A stretch of 64,000 nt of DNA from Lacisediminihabitans changchengi. Its GTDB lineage: Bacteria > Actinomycetota > Actinomycetes > Actinomycetales > Microbacteriaceae. Under the pieces are notes generated by a model. The model searched no databases and was not told the DNA's origin. It saw nothing but the letters and a program-made list of their open reading frames with translations. Location of the stretch: assembly GCF_016634425.1 (NCBI RefSeq), contig NZ_JAEPES010000001.1:434001-498000 (forward strand), read 5' to 3'. Positions 52,984 through 62,854 of the stretch are shown here, piece by piece. The translations under genes and the position numbers were made by a program. How positions within the stretch are numbered: position 1 is the stretch's first letter; each line of letters opens with the position of its first letter.

Positions 52984-54051
52984 GTGCTCGATGTAGCGCT
53001 GTCGATGCTCACTCTCGTTCCAGGAGGCATGGGCGGAAGCGAGACCTACGCGCGAGAGCTCACCCGGCAGTTGGCGACGGTCGACGAGGTCTCGGCCACC
53101 GCCTGGGTGCCATCGACGGCGCGGGGCTTCAGCGAGGGCATCGCGGAGCGCGTGATTGCGCAGGTGCACGGCGGCCCGACAACGCTCGACCGCCTGCGGG
53201 CGCTGACAACGGCGACGGTCTTCGCCCGATCGATTCGCCGCGAACTGGCTTCCGCGCGCGTCGTCCACTATCCGTTCACCGTGGGGGCTCCGAAGCCGTC
53301 GAAAGACCAGGCTTTCGTACAGACCCTCCTCGATGTGCAGCACCTTGACCTCCCCCAACTCTTCTCCCGACCGGAGCTCGCCTATCGCCGCCACTACTAC
53401 GAGGGAGCGGCCCGGCGTGCCGACGCGGTCATCACGATCAGCGAGTTCGCCAAGACCCGCATGGTGGAGCTGCTCGGACTCGACCCGGCGAAGATCCACG
53501 TCGCCCACCTCGCCGTCGATACCCGGCAGTTCACTCCGAACCTCGGGCCGCGTGAGGGGTTCGTGCTCTACCCGGCGCGCGGCTGGCAGCACAAGAACCA
53601 TGCGCGACTCGTCGAGGCCATGCGCCTGGTGCGTGCTGAGCGCCCCGACATCCGCCTCGTGCTTACCGGTGGTGCGCTCGACCAGCTCGGCGAGCTTCCG
53701 GACTGGGTCGAGCGACGCGGCCTCGTCAGCACGGACGAGCTGAAGAACCTGTACCGGTCAGCCGCAGTGCTCGCCTTCCCGAGCCTGTATGAGGGTTTCG
53801 GGCTTCCCCCGCTCGAGGCCATGGCGTCCGGGTGCCCGGTTGCGGCATCGAATGCAGGTTCCATCCCCGAGGTGTGCGGCGACGCCGCCGTGCTCTTCGA
53901 CCCTGAGGATCCGGAAGCGATCGCCGCCGGCATCCTCGATGCCCTCGTACGAGCACCGGAGCTGACGCGTCGTGGGCTCGACCAGGTGCAGGACTTCACC
54001 TGGGAGAAGTGCCGCGACGTTCACGTCGACGTCTATCGGAGGGTCGCATGA
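52984..54051 (+). CDS. Family 4 glycosyltransferase
   Basis: This 355-residue GT-B enzyme has SMLTLVPGGMGGSETYARELT (donor loop), VLYPARGWQHKNHARLVEAM, and FPSLYEGFGLPPLEAMASGCPV, the E-G-F-G-x4-E motif of GT4. It is squeezed between gmd (4 nt upstream) and a gmd paralogue (ATGA overlap at 54048-54051), so it probably uses the GDP-deoxysugar those enzymes make. The GTG start has no strong ribosome binding site, which fits translational coupling to gmd. Confidence 0.88.
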   Translation: MLDVALSMLTLVPGGMGGSETYARELTRQLATVDEVSATAWVPSTARGFSEGIAERVIAQVHGGPTTLDRLRALTTATVFARSIRRELASARVVHYPFTVGAPKPSKDQAFVQTLLDVQHLDLPQLFSRPELAYRRHYYEGAARRADAVITISEFAKTRMVELLGLDPAKIHVAHLAVDTRQFTPNLGPREGFVLYPARGWQHKNHARLVEAMRLVRAERPDIRLVLTGGALDQLGELPDWVERRGLVSTDELKNLYRSAAVLAFPSLYEGFGLPPLEAMASGCPVAASNAGSIPEVCGDAAVLFDPEDPEAIAAGILDALVRAPELTRRGLDQVQDFTWEKCRDVHVDVYRRVA

Positions 54052-55031
54052 CCATCGCGGAATCCGTGACTCGCCAGCGATCCCTCGTCACCGGGGCGAA
54101 CGGTCAAGACGGGGTCTACCTTGTGGAGAAGCTGCTCGCCCGGGGGGACGAGGTCCACGGCATGTGCCACTCCCATGCGGGGGCCGCGCTCCTCGCCGAA
54201 CGCTTCCCCTCGGCGACGGCCCATGTGGCCGATCTCGGGGACGCCACCGGCATCCGCGAACTCGTCGACGCGACGGAACCGACCCGGGTGTTCAACCTCG
54301 CCGGCAACACCTCGGTAGCCCGCTCGTGGGAGTTCCCGGCCGAGGCAGCCGATGTGCTCGGGGTGGGACCCATCCGTCTTCTCGAGGCGTCCTGGAATCT
54401 CTCGCAGCGCACGGGGCGGCCGGTGCGGATGCTGCAGGCGTCGAGCGCAGAGATCTTCGGCGACGCGACCGAGGTGCCACAGACCGAGCGCACGCCGCTC
54501 GTGCCGGTGACCCCGTACGGTGCGGCAAAGATGTTCGCCCATGAGATGGCGGGCGTCTACCGCGCGCGCGGGATGTTCGTGAGCTCGGCGGTGCTCTACA
54601 ACCACGAATCCCCGCGGCGTCCAGACTCGTTCGTCGCCCGGAAGATCGCGATGGCCGTCGCACGGATCGCGCTCGGTCGCCAGGAGACCATCACGCTCGG
54701 CAACATCGACGTGCACCGGGACTGGGGCTACGCACCGGACTTTGTCGACGCGATGATCCGGATCATCTCGCAGCCGACCAGCGACGACTTCATCGTCGCG
54801 ACCGGTGTGTCGCACTCGGTGCGCGAGTTCGTCTCCGAGGCCTTCGCCGTCGCCGGTGTCACCGACTGGGAAGATCGCGTGATCATCGATCCAGCGCTCT
54901 ACCGACCGGCAGACCCAAAACAACTGGTCGGCGACCCCACAAAGCTGCGTTCGATCGGCTGGGAGCCGAGCGTCTCGTTCCACGAGCTGGTCGGCATCAT
55001 GATTGCGGCTGAGCTCGAGCAGCTGTCGTGA
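54048..55031 (+). CDS. GMD-family NAD(P)-dependent sugar dehydratase/epimerase, diverged paralogue
   Basis: This 327-residue protein shares the Gmd layout: VTGANGQDGVYLVEKLL, LQASSAEIFG (129-138), Tyr157-x3-Lys161, NHESPRRPDSFVARKI and DWGYAPDFVDAM. The NLAAQSH block of true Gmd is changed to NLAGNTSVARSW, and the N-terminal RRSSTFNT loop that orders NADP is missing (HSHAGAALL). It may be a second dehydratase with altered substrate, or an Rmd-like reductase. It is coupled to the GT4 by ATGA. Confidence 0.85.
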   Translation: MTIAESVTRQRSLVTGANGQDGVYLVEKLLARGDEVHGMCHSHAGAALLAERFPSATAHVADLGDATGIRELVDATEPTRVFNLAGNTSVARSWEFPAEAADVLGVGPIRLLEASWNLSQRTGRPVRMLQASSAEIFGDATEVPQTERTPLVPVTPYGAAKMFAHEMAGVYRARGMFVSSAVLYNHESPRRPDSFVARKIAMAVARIALGRQETITLGNIDVHRDWGYAPDFVDAMIRIISQPTSDDFIVATGVSHSVREFVSEAFAVAGVTDWEDRVIIDPALYRPADPKQLVGDPTKLRSIGWEPSVSFHELVGIMIAAELEQLS

Positions 55032-55047
55032 TGATGGGTGAGGCTCA

Positions 55048-57093
55048 GTGAGTAAAATCCGCGTGCAGTCAACGGCGCCTCGACTGCGAGCGATCTGGAC
55101 GACTTCGGTAATGAAGTACGCCCGCTTCGCTCTGCCCCGACCAGACGGCTTGCCCAACCGACGCGTACTGCTCATTTTTCCGGCTCTCGTCGTGCTGTTC
55201 GGAATCATCGTCGTCGGTTTTGCTCTCAACGGGACGTCGTCCGGCGAGATGTACGGCCGGATCTATGCGGGAAACGATCCGGCGCTCCTCGCCGGGCATC
55301 CTGAGCTGATCCGCTCAGACGAGTGGTACGTGAACACCGCTTGGTCGATCTCGCAGGTCGAGCAGGGGCTCCCGGAGATCAATCGGACGATGCCGGGGGG
55401 AATGGATGCGGCGCTCCCCCACGACCTGCCGCGCTCTGACTGGTCGGTCGTCTTTCGACCGCAGCTCTGGGGCTATCTGGTGTTCGACGTCAACCACGCC
55501 ACAGCGTTCAAGTGGTGGATTGCGGCCCTGACCTTCATCGGCGCCGCCTACCTCTTTCTCGTGACAGTGTTGCCCCGGCGGCCGCTCGTCGCTGCGGCCC
55601 TTTCGGTCGGCTTCTTCTTCAGCCCGTTCTTCCAGTGGTGGTTCCAGACCGTCATCTTCTGGCCGATGGCCTGGGCACTGGTCACCATGGCAGCGATGTT
55701 GTGGGCAGTTCGCTCGGACAGCCGTGCGTCTCGATGGATCTGGGCAGCGCCGGTGGCATTCCTCACCGTGGTCATGGCAATGGGTATCTACGCGCCGTTC
55801 ATCGTGCCGATCGTGCTCGTGGTCGCGCTGTTCGCCATCGGCACCGTGATCGAACAGAAGAGACGCGGGGCTGCGTGGCTGGCTCTTCTTGCAAGGGCGG
55901 TCCCGATCCTCATCGCCGGCGCGCTTGGCGCGGTGGTAACGCTGATCTGGCTGCAGACCAAACAGACCACTCTCAACGCTTTCTTGGCCACGTCCTACCC
56001 CGGCGAACGTCTCACCCCCACCGGGTCGAGCCTGCTCGCGACGGGGGCACGCACGATCGGTTCGTCGTTCTCGCAATCGCTGTCCCTCGGCGATGGCTTG
56101 CTCAACATCAACGCGTCCGAAGCTTCGACCTTCTTTCTGATCGGGGCGTTCCTGATCCCCGTCGTCGTCTGGATCGTCGTGCGCGCCGCACGGTCGCGCG
56201 TCCCACTGCCATGGACTCTCATGGCCATGGTCGGGTTCATCCTGTTGATCGTGGCGTTCTGCTACATCCCCGGCTGGAATGCAATCGCGCACTTGCTCTT
56301 TCTCGACCGCTCCATGGATGCTCGACTGCGAATTGGGCTCGGGCTCGCGTCCTTCGTGATTCTGGCCTACGTCATCCGCTATTTCGACGACGAGAAGAGC
56401 CAGGCGGGACTTCGGATCTCCGTGCTTTCAGCGGTGCTGTTCGTTCTGTCGCAGCTCGCTGTCGCCTTGGCGGTGATCCATTTCGGTGGACGTGCGACGC
56501 TCTTCCGGAACTCGCCGCTCTGGTGGCTCGACGCGCTTGCCTCAGCCGCGGCCATCTTCTTCGTCGCGCGCAGGCGACCTGCACTAGGCACCGCTCTCTT
56601 CCTCGCCATCAGCGTCCTGAGCACCGCGGGCGTCAATCCCGTCTATGTCGGAGTCTTCGATCTGCGAAATGCGCCGGTGACGAAGGGAGTGCAGCGGGTC
56701 GATGCCGAACGGCCGGGAGACTGGGTCGGCGTCGGTGGTGTCGAAACCTCTGCCATCCTGATGGAGTCGGGAGTGACCGCGTTCAATGGGATGCAGGGGG
56801 CACCGTCGCGCACCATGTGGAAAGAGATTGATCCAACGTCGCAGTACAAGTACACCTGGAATCGACTCGCGGGCATCGGCTGGGTCTTCGCACCGGGCGA
56901 GCCCGTCGTCAGCAATCCTGCGGCCGATCAGATCGTCTCTACGTTCGACGCTTGCTCTGAATTCGCACAAAAGCATGTCGCCTATGTGCTGTCGACCGAG
57001 AAGAAGGTCACTTCGAAGTGCCTTGTCGCCGACCGTTCGTTCCCCGCTCCGAAACAGACCTTCACCATCTACCGGGTGATTCCGAAGACCTGA
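55048..57093 (+). CDS. Large polytopic membrane protein (DUF7657-like)
   Basis: This 681-residue protein has about eleven helices between 45 and 520. The first extracytoplasmic loop carries LIRSDEWYVNTAW, whose Asp-Glu pair fits a GT-C catalytic site. A 170-residue outward C-terminus follows, with Cys pairs (DACSEFA, SKCLVAD). Proteins of this form occur in actinobacterial polysaccharide loci and are thought to be GT-C enzymes. The start is GTG 55048, 16 nt past the upstream stop with GAGG before it. Confidence 0.65.
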   Translation: MSKIRVQSTAPRLRAIWTTSVMKYARFALPRPDGLPNRRVLLIFPALVVLFGIIVVGFALNGTSSGEMYGRIYAGNDPALLAGHPELIRSDEWYVNTAWSISQVEQGLPEINRTMPGGMDAALPHDLPRSDWSVVFRPQLWGYLVFDVNHATAFKWWIAALTFIGAAYLFLVTVLPRRPLVAAALSVGFFFSPFFQWWFQTVIFWPMAWALVTMAAMLWAVRSDSRASRWIWAAPVAFLTVVMAMGIYAPFIVPIVLVVALFAIGTVIEQKRRGAAWLALLARAVPILIAGALGAVVTLIWLQTKQTTLNAFLATSYPGERLTPTGSSLLATGARTIGSSFSQSLSLGDGLLNINASEASTFFLIGAFLIPVVVWIVVRAARSRVPLPWTLMAMVGFILLIVAFCYIPGWNAIAHLLFLDRSMDARLRIGLGLASFVILAYVIRYFDDEKSQAGLRISVLSAVLFVLSQLAVALAVIHFGGRATLFRNSPLWWLDALASAAAIFFVARRRPALGTALFLAISVLSTAGVNPVYVGVFDLRNAPVTKGVQRVDAERPGDWVGVGGVETSAILMESGVTAFNGMQGAPSRTMWKEIDPTSQYKYTWNRLAGIGWVFAPGEPVVSNPAADQIVSTFDACSEFAQKHVAYVLSTEKKVTSKCLVADRSFPAPKQTFTIYRVIPKT

Positions 57094-57100
57094 TTGTTCG

Positions 57101-58951
57101 CTAGAGCCGCCGGCCGAGTCGAAGAGCGTCGATTGCTGCCGGGAAACGGGCCAGCGAGACGAGAGCGGATCGTCGAAGACGCGCGCGTGGACCGATACGC
57201 GCGACCTCGGTGATGGTGCGGGCGATCTGGCGAGCCGTTGCGTGGTCTTTCGCCGCGAGCGCGGCCCGGTAGGCGTGCCCCAGACGCTCACTGGCGGACG
57301 GGACGAGGACATGGTGGATGAAGGCCTCGGTCTCGTCGTCGGTGGCTGATCTGCCGCGGAGCTGTCGGGCCAGTCGGAGCCGAGATGCGGCACTCTCGAA
57401 CCTGCGGCTCGCGATGTCCATGTCGGCGAGGGCGAATACGGACCGAATGGCCGGAACCGTTCGACCCCCCGTCTGACCGTCCGAGCGCGCCACGAGAGCC
57501 TCGGCATCCGCGCGGATCGATTCCGCCGCGTCAAAGCGGGCGAGTGACACCAGCTCGGTGAGGATGCGCGCTGTCCAGACATCCGCGCTCCCGCGGGAGT
57601 CGACTGTTGAGAGAAGCGAGAGTGCGGCCGGAAGCGCATCCGGGTCGAAGCGGGCGAGCGCAAGGGCACGGTGGCGCGCTGCGTTGATCATCAGGTCGGA
57701 CGAGTCGCCGTCAAGCACATTCGCCTGTTCCACCCAGAGCGCCGCAGCCCCGAGGGTGAAGTCGAAGTACTGCAGGGCGAGTGGCGCGTCATTGCGGTCG
57801 ACCAGTTCCCGCATCCCACAGTGATATGCGAGCGATATGGAATTCCAGGGCACGGGCGTGCCGGCGTGCAATGCAGCGAGAGCGGATGTCGGGGACGCCA
57901 GGTCGACTCCATGCCTGTCGCTCACCGCGGAGATGGCACGATCCCGGCTGGCGCCAGCGATTTCCCACGCTCCGCGGTTGACCAGCGACCTGAAATGCCG
58001 AGTGGCCATGCCGCTTCGGAGGGCGGACCCGGCCGGACCCAATTCGGCGCTCTGGTCGTAGTACCGCTCGAGCGTGGAGGGGTCCGGACCGAAGTCTCCG
58101 AACTCCACCGGCTCCGAAGAGTCGATGGCGGCGATCGCCCGAAGGGTGCGACCGTCGAGTTCGATCCGGACGGCGCCGAATCCTGCCTCTCGAAGAAGCA
58201 TCTCGAGCCCGCCGGAGCTCGCGAGGAAGAGGTGATACCCCGGACTCAACGCAATGATGATTTCGACGTCCGGCTCGTCCGGGGAGACGATCTCCGCTGC
58301 GGGTGTCGTCAGTATCAGGCGTCCGGTCGGGGAGAGATGAGCCGCGATCGCCTGCAGGAATCCGAGCGGATCAGGAACGTGTTCGAGTACCTCCGACGCG
58401 ACAATCAGATCGAAGGCACTGTCGAAGCGTGTCTCTTTTAGAAGGAATTCATCCCGGATGACGATGCCGAGTTCACGCGCGCCCCGCCGTCCAGAGGTCC
58501 CCGGTTCGATGCCCATCGCATCCCACCCGAGAACGGTCTTGCCGAGGTGAGCGCCGAATCCGTAGTTGCACCCGACATCGAGCATGGTGGAAACCTGGGC
58601 CGGGTCGATGTAATAGAGGTTCCGGGCGATGCCTTCGAGACCAGCTCCGTTTTCGACGTACGCGTCGACTATCGACTCGGGAGTATTGATACTGAACAGG
58701 CCGCCGAGAATGGAGATGGAACGGCATCGAGGACACCGCACAGTCTCAATCCGGCCGACCGGCATCCCCAGTACCGCGACGTCGCCCGAAGCATCGCCGT
58801 CGTAGCGACACACCGGGCACACGATGTGGGCTGACCCGGACTCCCACACGAGAACAGCAACCAAGCGACTACCTAATCCTTTTCGATAAGAGCCCTTGAG
58901 CAGACCCGGAGACATTCTGCCAGCGGATCCAGCGATCTCGGTCAGGAACAC
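57101..58951 (-). CDS. Class I SAM-dependent methyltransferase with zinc-ribbon-like N-terminus and long C-terminal region
   Basis: This 616-residue protein has two CxxC pairs (Cys45/48 and Cys73/76) forming a probable zinc ribbon. A Rossmann methyltransferase domain follows with LDVGCNYGFG (124-133) and LIVASEVLEHVPDP, then about 300 residues of Ala/Leu/Arg-rich helical text without known motif. The zinc-plus-SAM layout recalls sugar C-methyltransferases such as TylC3 and CloU types. The start could be later (ATG 58915). It ends 7 nt from the convergent DUF7657-like gene. Confidence 0.75.
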   Translation of the reverse strand: MFLTEIAGSAGRMSPGLLKGSYRKGLGSRLVAVLVWESGSAHIVCPVCRYDGDASGDVAVLGMPVGRIETVRCPRCRSISILGGLFSINTPESIVDAYVENGAGLEGIARNLYYIDPAQVSTMLDVGCNYGFGAHLGKTVLGWDAMGIEPGTSGRRGARELGIVIRDEFLLKETRFDSAFDLIVASEVLEHVPDPLGFLQAIAAHLSPTGRLILTTPAAEIVSPDEPDVEIIIALSPGYHLFLASSGGLEMLLREAGFGAVRIELDGRTLRAIAAIDSSEPVEFGDFGPDPSTLERYYDQSAELGPAGSALRSGMATRHFRSLVNRGAWEIAGASRDRAISAVSDRHGVDLASPTSALAALHAGTPVPWNSISLAYHCGMRELVDRNDAPLALQYFDFTLGAAALWVEQANVLDGDSSDLMINAARHRALALARFDPDALPAALSLLSTVDSRGSADVWTARILTELVSLARFDAAESIRADAEALVARSDGQTGGRTVPAIRSVFALADMDIASRRFESAASRLRLARQLRGRSATDDETEAFIHHVLVPSASERLGHAYRAALAAKDHATARQIARTITEVARIGPRARLRRSALVSLARFPAAIDALRLGRRL

Positions 58952-58969
58952 GGCTTCGCCGCCGAAGGG

Positions 58970-61456
58970 TCACAGCTCGGGTTCACTCCGTCTTAATCGG
59001 CTCTGGATGCGCCGCACAACCATGCGGGGACCTCCATTGTTCAGGTAGTGAGTGACGAGCCTCAAGTCATGGCGAAGACCCGAGGGCTTAACCCGTTGCC
59101 TGGGGCGCGCGACGGAGACAGCGGTTCCCCCCATCCCTTGCCTGTCTCTGGCGTGATGCGCGTCGGCGACGAAGTCGACGAGGGGAGCAAGCGCTCGCTC
59201 CCAAAAGTACAGCTCTCGAACCCTGGCGATGTTGGCCTTCGCCTCGTCGATCAACTCGTCGTCGAAGAGCACGCGCTCGAGGGCCGCCGACAACGCCTCC
59301 ATGTCGCCGGCGGGGACGACGAGACCGAGATTCTCGGCCTCGATGAGCTCCGCGAAATGGTCCCCCGCCGTGACCACCATGGGAAGGCCGGCCCACAGGT
59401 AGTCGAGGATGCGGGTGCGGAACGAGAAGGTCGTCTCGATGTGGGAGAAGTGGGTACTGACGCCCGCATCCGCCTCCATGAGGTAGTTCTCGCGATCGGC
59501 GTAGTCCACCCAGGACGGATTGAAGAACACGGTCCTGTCGAGCGCGCCGAGGCGGGCCGCAAGCTCACGTGATTCTGAGACGATCGCCATCTCGGGCACT
59601 CCGGGATGCGGGTGCTTGGTTCCCTGAAAGAACAGGCGCACGTTCGGTCGGCGCTCGGACAGATCGGCTACCGCCCTGATCAGGATCTTCGGGTCGAACC
59701 AGTTGTAGAGCCCGCCACTCCAGAGCACGACCTTGTCCGTCGCTGCGATGCCGGGCACAACGCCCTTCAGTACCTCGCGGCGGTGCTCGGGCGGGGTCGA
59801 GGAGAGTCCGAACGGCGCGACACCGATCAGTCCGTCGAGGTCGGGGTCGCCGTCGTAGGTCGCGGGGTTGATGCGGCCGAGAGAGGCGAGCTGTCCCAGC
59901 CAGAACATCCGCTGGCGATCTGAAGCGCTGAGGAAGAAATCTCCTCGACTCATCTGCTCGTTGAGCACACCGGTGGCATCGCTGACCTGGGTGGCCCACT
60001 CGGCGGAGGGGAGGTGACGTCCCTGCTCGAGCTGTTCGAGGTGCATCGGGTCGTAGATGTCGACCACGACGATCTTGGTGGTGCGACGTAGCGCTTCGAA
60101 CACCGCCATCGCATGGCCCTGGAACACAATGACGTCGGCCCACTCCTCGAGCTTGTCGAACGCCCGGTCGTCGCCCGGCGCCACGTGCGCGATGTCGAAT
60201 GGCGCATCGATCTGTTCGGTGCCACTCAGGGTGACGAGTGTGACCGAGTTGTCCCGAGAAAGCAGTTCGGCCATGTTCCAGGCGCGGATCGCCGGTCCGG
60301 CGAGTTTCTTGCCGATCGGATCGCCGGTGATGATGAGAACCCTCGTCGCGATGGGAGGGTCGGCGACGTCGAAGACCGTGACGATGTTCTCGTATCCGCG
60401 CAGGTAGTCCTCGTCCTGGTAGACGGGCGCATCCGCTTCGCCGAACAGTCTCCAGATTCGGCTGTCCGACACCGTTCTCGTCGCCTGGATCTGGTCGCGA
60501 GCGGCGCGAAGGGAAGGGAGTCGTTCGACGAACTGATCGATGGCGTACAGTGCCGAGACGGTGATCTTGGGAATCTCGATGTCCGACTCGCTGTCGCCAC
60601 CCGGCTTGCGCAGGTCGAAGGCCGAAGAGTCGATCTTTCCGCGCGCGATGGCGCGTCGAACGGACAGCGCCATAGCGGCCGGAAGCGCCTCCGCGAGGTT
60701 CTTCTCGTCCATATTCTTATAGAGGGTGAAGAGGGCATTCCGTTCGAGAAGGTAGGTCTCCTTATACGAACCGAACTCTTTCATCGAAGCATGGTGCTTG
60801 TGATACGCAAGCGATCGCGGCTCGTAGGCGAAGCGCCAACCGCGCAGGTTGAGTCGCCAGCCGAGGTCGACGTCTTCGAAGAACATGAAGTAGCGCTCGT
60901 CGAACCCCTCGAGCTCGTCGTAGACGGATCGCCTGACGAACATCGCCGACCCGGTGCCGAACAGCACGTCCTTTGGAAGGTCCGGCGTTGCGGGGATGGC
61001 TTCCGCGGTGTCGGGTTTGTAACCCATTCCGTACCAGGTCATTGCCGACCCGATGTAGTCGACGAGGTTTCCTTCCCAATCGAGCACTCGGCTCGCGACG
61101 GCGCCGATGCTCGCCGACTCGGCGAACCGCTCGACGGCGGTCCGCACCCAGAGCGCATCAGGTCTCGCGTCGTTGTTCAGCAGGGCGACGAACTCGCCGC
61201 TCGACTCTGCAACACCCAGGTTGCAGCCCCCGGCGAATCCCAGATTCTTGGGAGAGACCACCACCGTCACGTGCGGTGCTGCGGCTCGGATGCGTTCCTC
61301 GCTGTTATCGCCAGAAGCGTTCTCCACCACGACGATCTCAAGCCGATCACTCGGCCAATCGAGGCGTCCGAGATTGCCGATCGCCTCAATCGTGTCGTCC
61401 GTGCCTTTGTAGTTGACGAGCACAACGGAGACGACGCCTGGTCGCAGTGTGGGCAT
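58970..61456 (-). CDS. Bifunctional GT2-GT4 fusion glycosyltransferase
   Basis: This 828-residue protein has a GT2 domain at about 1-290 with VVLVNYKGTDDT, VVVENASGDNS, LLNNDARPD (DXD) and FMFFEDVDLGWRL. A linker with SDSRIWRLFG leads to a GT-B domain at about 360-770 with FQGHAMAVFEAL, YDPMHLEQLEQG, LYNWFDPKILIRAV and VSTHFSHIETTFSFRTRILDYLWAGLP. The tail GGPRMVVRRIQSRL is basic and may bind the membrane. ATG 61456 is preferred. The GT-B half closely resembles the next gene upstream. Confidence 0.88.
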   Translation of the reverse strand: MPTLRPGVVSVVLVNYKGTDDTIEAIGNLGRLDWPSDRLEIVVVENASGDNSEERIRAAAPHVTVVVSPKNLGFAGGCNLGVAESSGEFVALLNNDARPDALWVRTAVERFAESASIGAVASRVLDWEGNLVDYIGSAMTWYGMGYKPDTAEAIPATPDLPKDVLFGTGSAMFVRRSVYDELEGFDERYFMFFEDVDLGWRLNLRGWRFAYEPRSLAYHKHHASMKEFGSYKETYLLERNALFTLYKNMDEKNLAEALPAAMALSVRRAIARGKIDSSAFDLRKPGGDSESDIEIPKITVSALYAIDQFVERLPSLRAARDQIQATRTVSDSRIWRLFGEADAPVYQDEDYLRGYENIVTVFDVADPPIATRVLIITGDPIGKKLAGPAIRAWNMAELLSRDNSVTLVTLSGTEQIDAPFDIAHVAPGDDRAFDKLEEWADVIVFQGHAMAVFEALRRTTKIVVVDIYDPMHLEQLEQGRHLPSAEWATQVSDATGVLNEQMSRGDFFLSASDRQRMFWLGQLASLGRINPATYDGDPDLDGLIGVAPFGLSSTPPEHRREVLKGVVPGIAATDKVVLWSGGLYNWFDPKILIRAVADLSERRPNVRLFFQGTKHPHPGVPEMAIVSESRELAARLGALDRTVFFNPSWVDYADRENYLMEADAGVSTHFSHIETTFSFRTRILDYLWAGLPMVVTAGDHFAELIEAENLGLVVPAGDMEALSAALERVLFDDELIDEAKANIARVRELYFWERALAPLVDFVADAHHARDRQGMGGTAVSVARPRQRVKPSGLRHDLRLVTHYLNNGGPRMVVRRIQSRLRRSEPEL

Positions 61457-61504
61457 GCCGGCCTCTCTTGGGCGATTGGGAGCCACGGAAGTCTATAACG
61501 GAGG

Positions 61505-62854
61505 TCAGCCGCGGAAGCGGCGAAACAGGCCCGTCACCGCGCGGACCGGGGCGGTGATCCTCCAGGAGAAGCTCTGCTCGAGTCCATCCACCCTAGTCTG
61601 GAGCGAAATCTGCTTATCGAGGCCAGCAAGGATCATCTTGCGAGCCAGGTCGGGTGCGCGCTCCCCCGTGAGGCAATAGGTCACGAGGGGCTGCAGCACG
61701 CGCTCCCAGGTCATCGTGGCGGCAAACGACTTCACCCGGTCGACCGTGGCTGCGTGCTCGACGTCATCGAACAGCACAGACTCGAGGGCCGATTCCAACC
61801 CGGCGACATCCTGAGGTGCGACTACCCGTCCCAGCTCATGATGTTCGATGATCTCCGCGAACGTGTCGCCGGCGGTGCTGACAATCGGCAGCGAGCCCCA
61901 GAGATAGTCGAGGATTCGGGTGCGGAAGCTGAAGGCGGTTTCGAGATGATCGAGATGGGTGCTCACCCCGACATCCGCATCCAGAATGTAGTCGGCGCGT
62001 TCGTCGTAGGGAACCCAGCCCTCATTGAAGAACACGACCGACCCGAGAAGGCCGAGCTCTTTCGCTAGGTTCTGCGCGTCGTACGACATCTGCATGGTCG
62101 GCACGTTCGGGTTCGGGTGTTTCACGCCGAGGAAGAAGAGGCGCACATTGGGTCGGCGTTTGTGCAGCTCCGCGACCGCTCGGATCAGAGTGAGGGGATC
62201 GAACCAGTTGTAGATGCCACCGCCCCACAAAATGACCTTGTCCTCGGCGCTGATGCCAGGAATAGTTCCTTTTATCGCGTGGCGCCTCTGCACCGGAGGC
62301 GTAGCATCCAGCCCGAACGGAACGACGTCGAGAAGGCTGCGAAGACTCGCGTCCTGATCGTAGGTCGCTGGGTTGATCCGCCCCATACCGGCAAGCTGGC
62401 CCATCCAGAAGTCACGTTGTTTGTCCGACGCGCACACCATGAAGTCCGCGCGGAGAATCTGGTCGTTGAGAACGGTGACCACATCGAGACCCAGCGATAC
62501 CCGGTCGCTCCAGGACCGATCCTTGCCCTGCTCGAGTTGTTCGAGGTGCATCGGATCGTAGATGTCCGCGACGATGATCTTCTCGGAGTCCTTGAGCCAC
62601 TTGTGGGTGGCTAGGAGATGTCCCTGGAAGACGATGACATCCGCCCACTGCTCGCTCTCTCGCAGGCCGATGGAAGACGCGTCGAAGATCTCGAAGTCGG
62701 GGTGGGTCAGAGACGAGTGGACAGTGGACGCCAATTTAACATTGGCCACCGCAGAGAGTGCCTTGGCCATCTCGAACGCTCTGATGGCTGGCCCCGCCAT
62801 TCGAGGCGCCAATGAATCGGCGGTTACAACGAGTATGTTGCGCTGGTCGGGCAT
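61505..62854 (-). CDS. Family 4-like glycosyltransferase, paralogue of the adjacent fusion
   Basis: This 449-residue GT-B protein shares YDPMHLEQLEQG, QLAGMGRINPATYD, IYNWFDPLTLIRAVAEL and FSFRTRILDYLWGSLPI with the GT-B half of the fusion at 58970-61456, showing a duplication. Its end has a coiled coil (LDKQISLQTRVDGLEQS) and FSWRITAPVRAV, a tail shared with the small protein at 3233-3517. It is first of three genes on the minus strand, divergent from the GT-C-like gene. Confidence 0.85.
   Translation of the reverse strand: MPDQRNILVVTADSLAPRMAGPAIRAFEMAKALSAVANVKLASTVHSSLTHPDFEIFDASSIGLRESEQWADVIVFQGHLLATHKWLKDSEKIIVADIYDPMHLEQLEQGKDRSWSDRVSLGLDVVTVLNDQILRADFMVCASDKQRDFWMGQLAGMGRINPATYDQDASLRSLLDVVPFGLDATPPVQRRHAIKGTIPGISAEDKVILWGGGIYNWFDPLTLIRAVAELHKRRPNVRLFFLGVKHPNPNVPTMQMSYDAQNLAKELGLLGSVVFFNEGWVPYDERADYILDADVGVSTHLDHLETAFSFRTRILDYLWGSLPIVSTAGDTFAEIIEHHELGRVVAPQDVAGLESALESVLFDDVEHAATVDRVKSFAATMTWERVLQPLVTYCLTGERAPDLARKMILAGLDKQISLQTRVDGLEQSFSWRITAPVRAVTGLFRRFRG

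Noticed and set aside
60113..61498. A 461-codon plus-strand frame over the GT2-GT4 fusion
   Set aside because: It is the antisense shadow of a gene with strong GT motifs.
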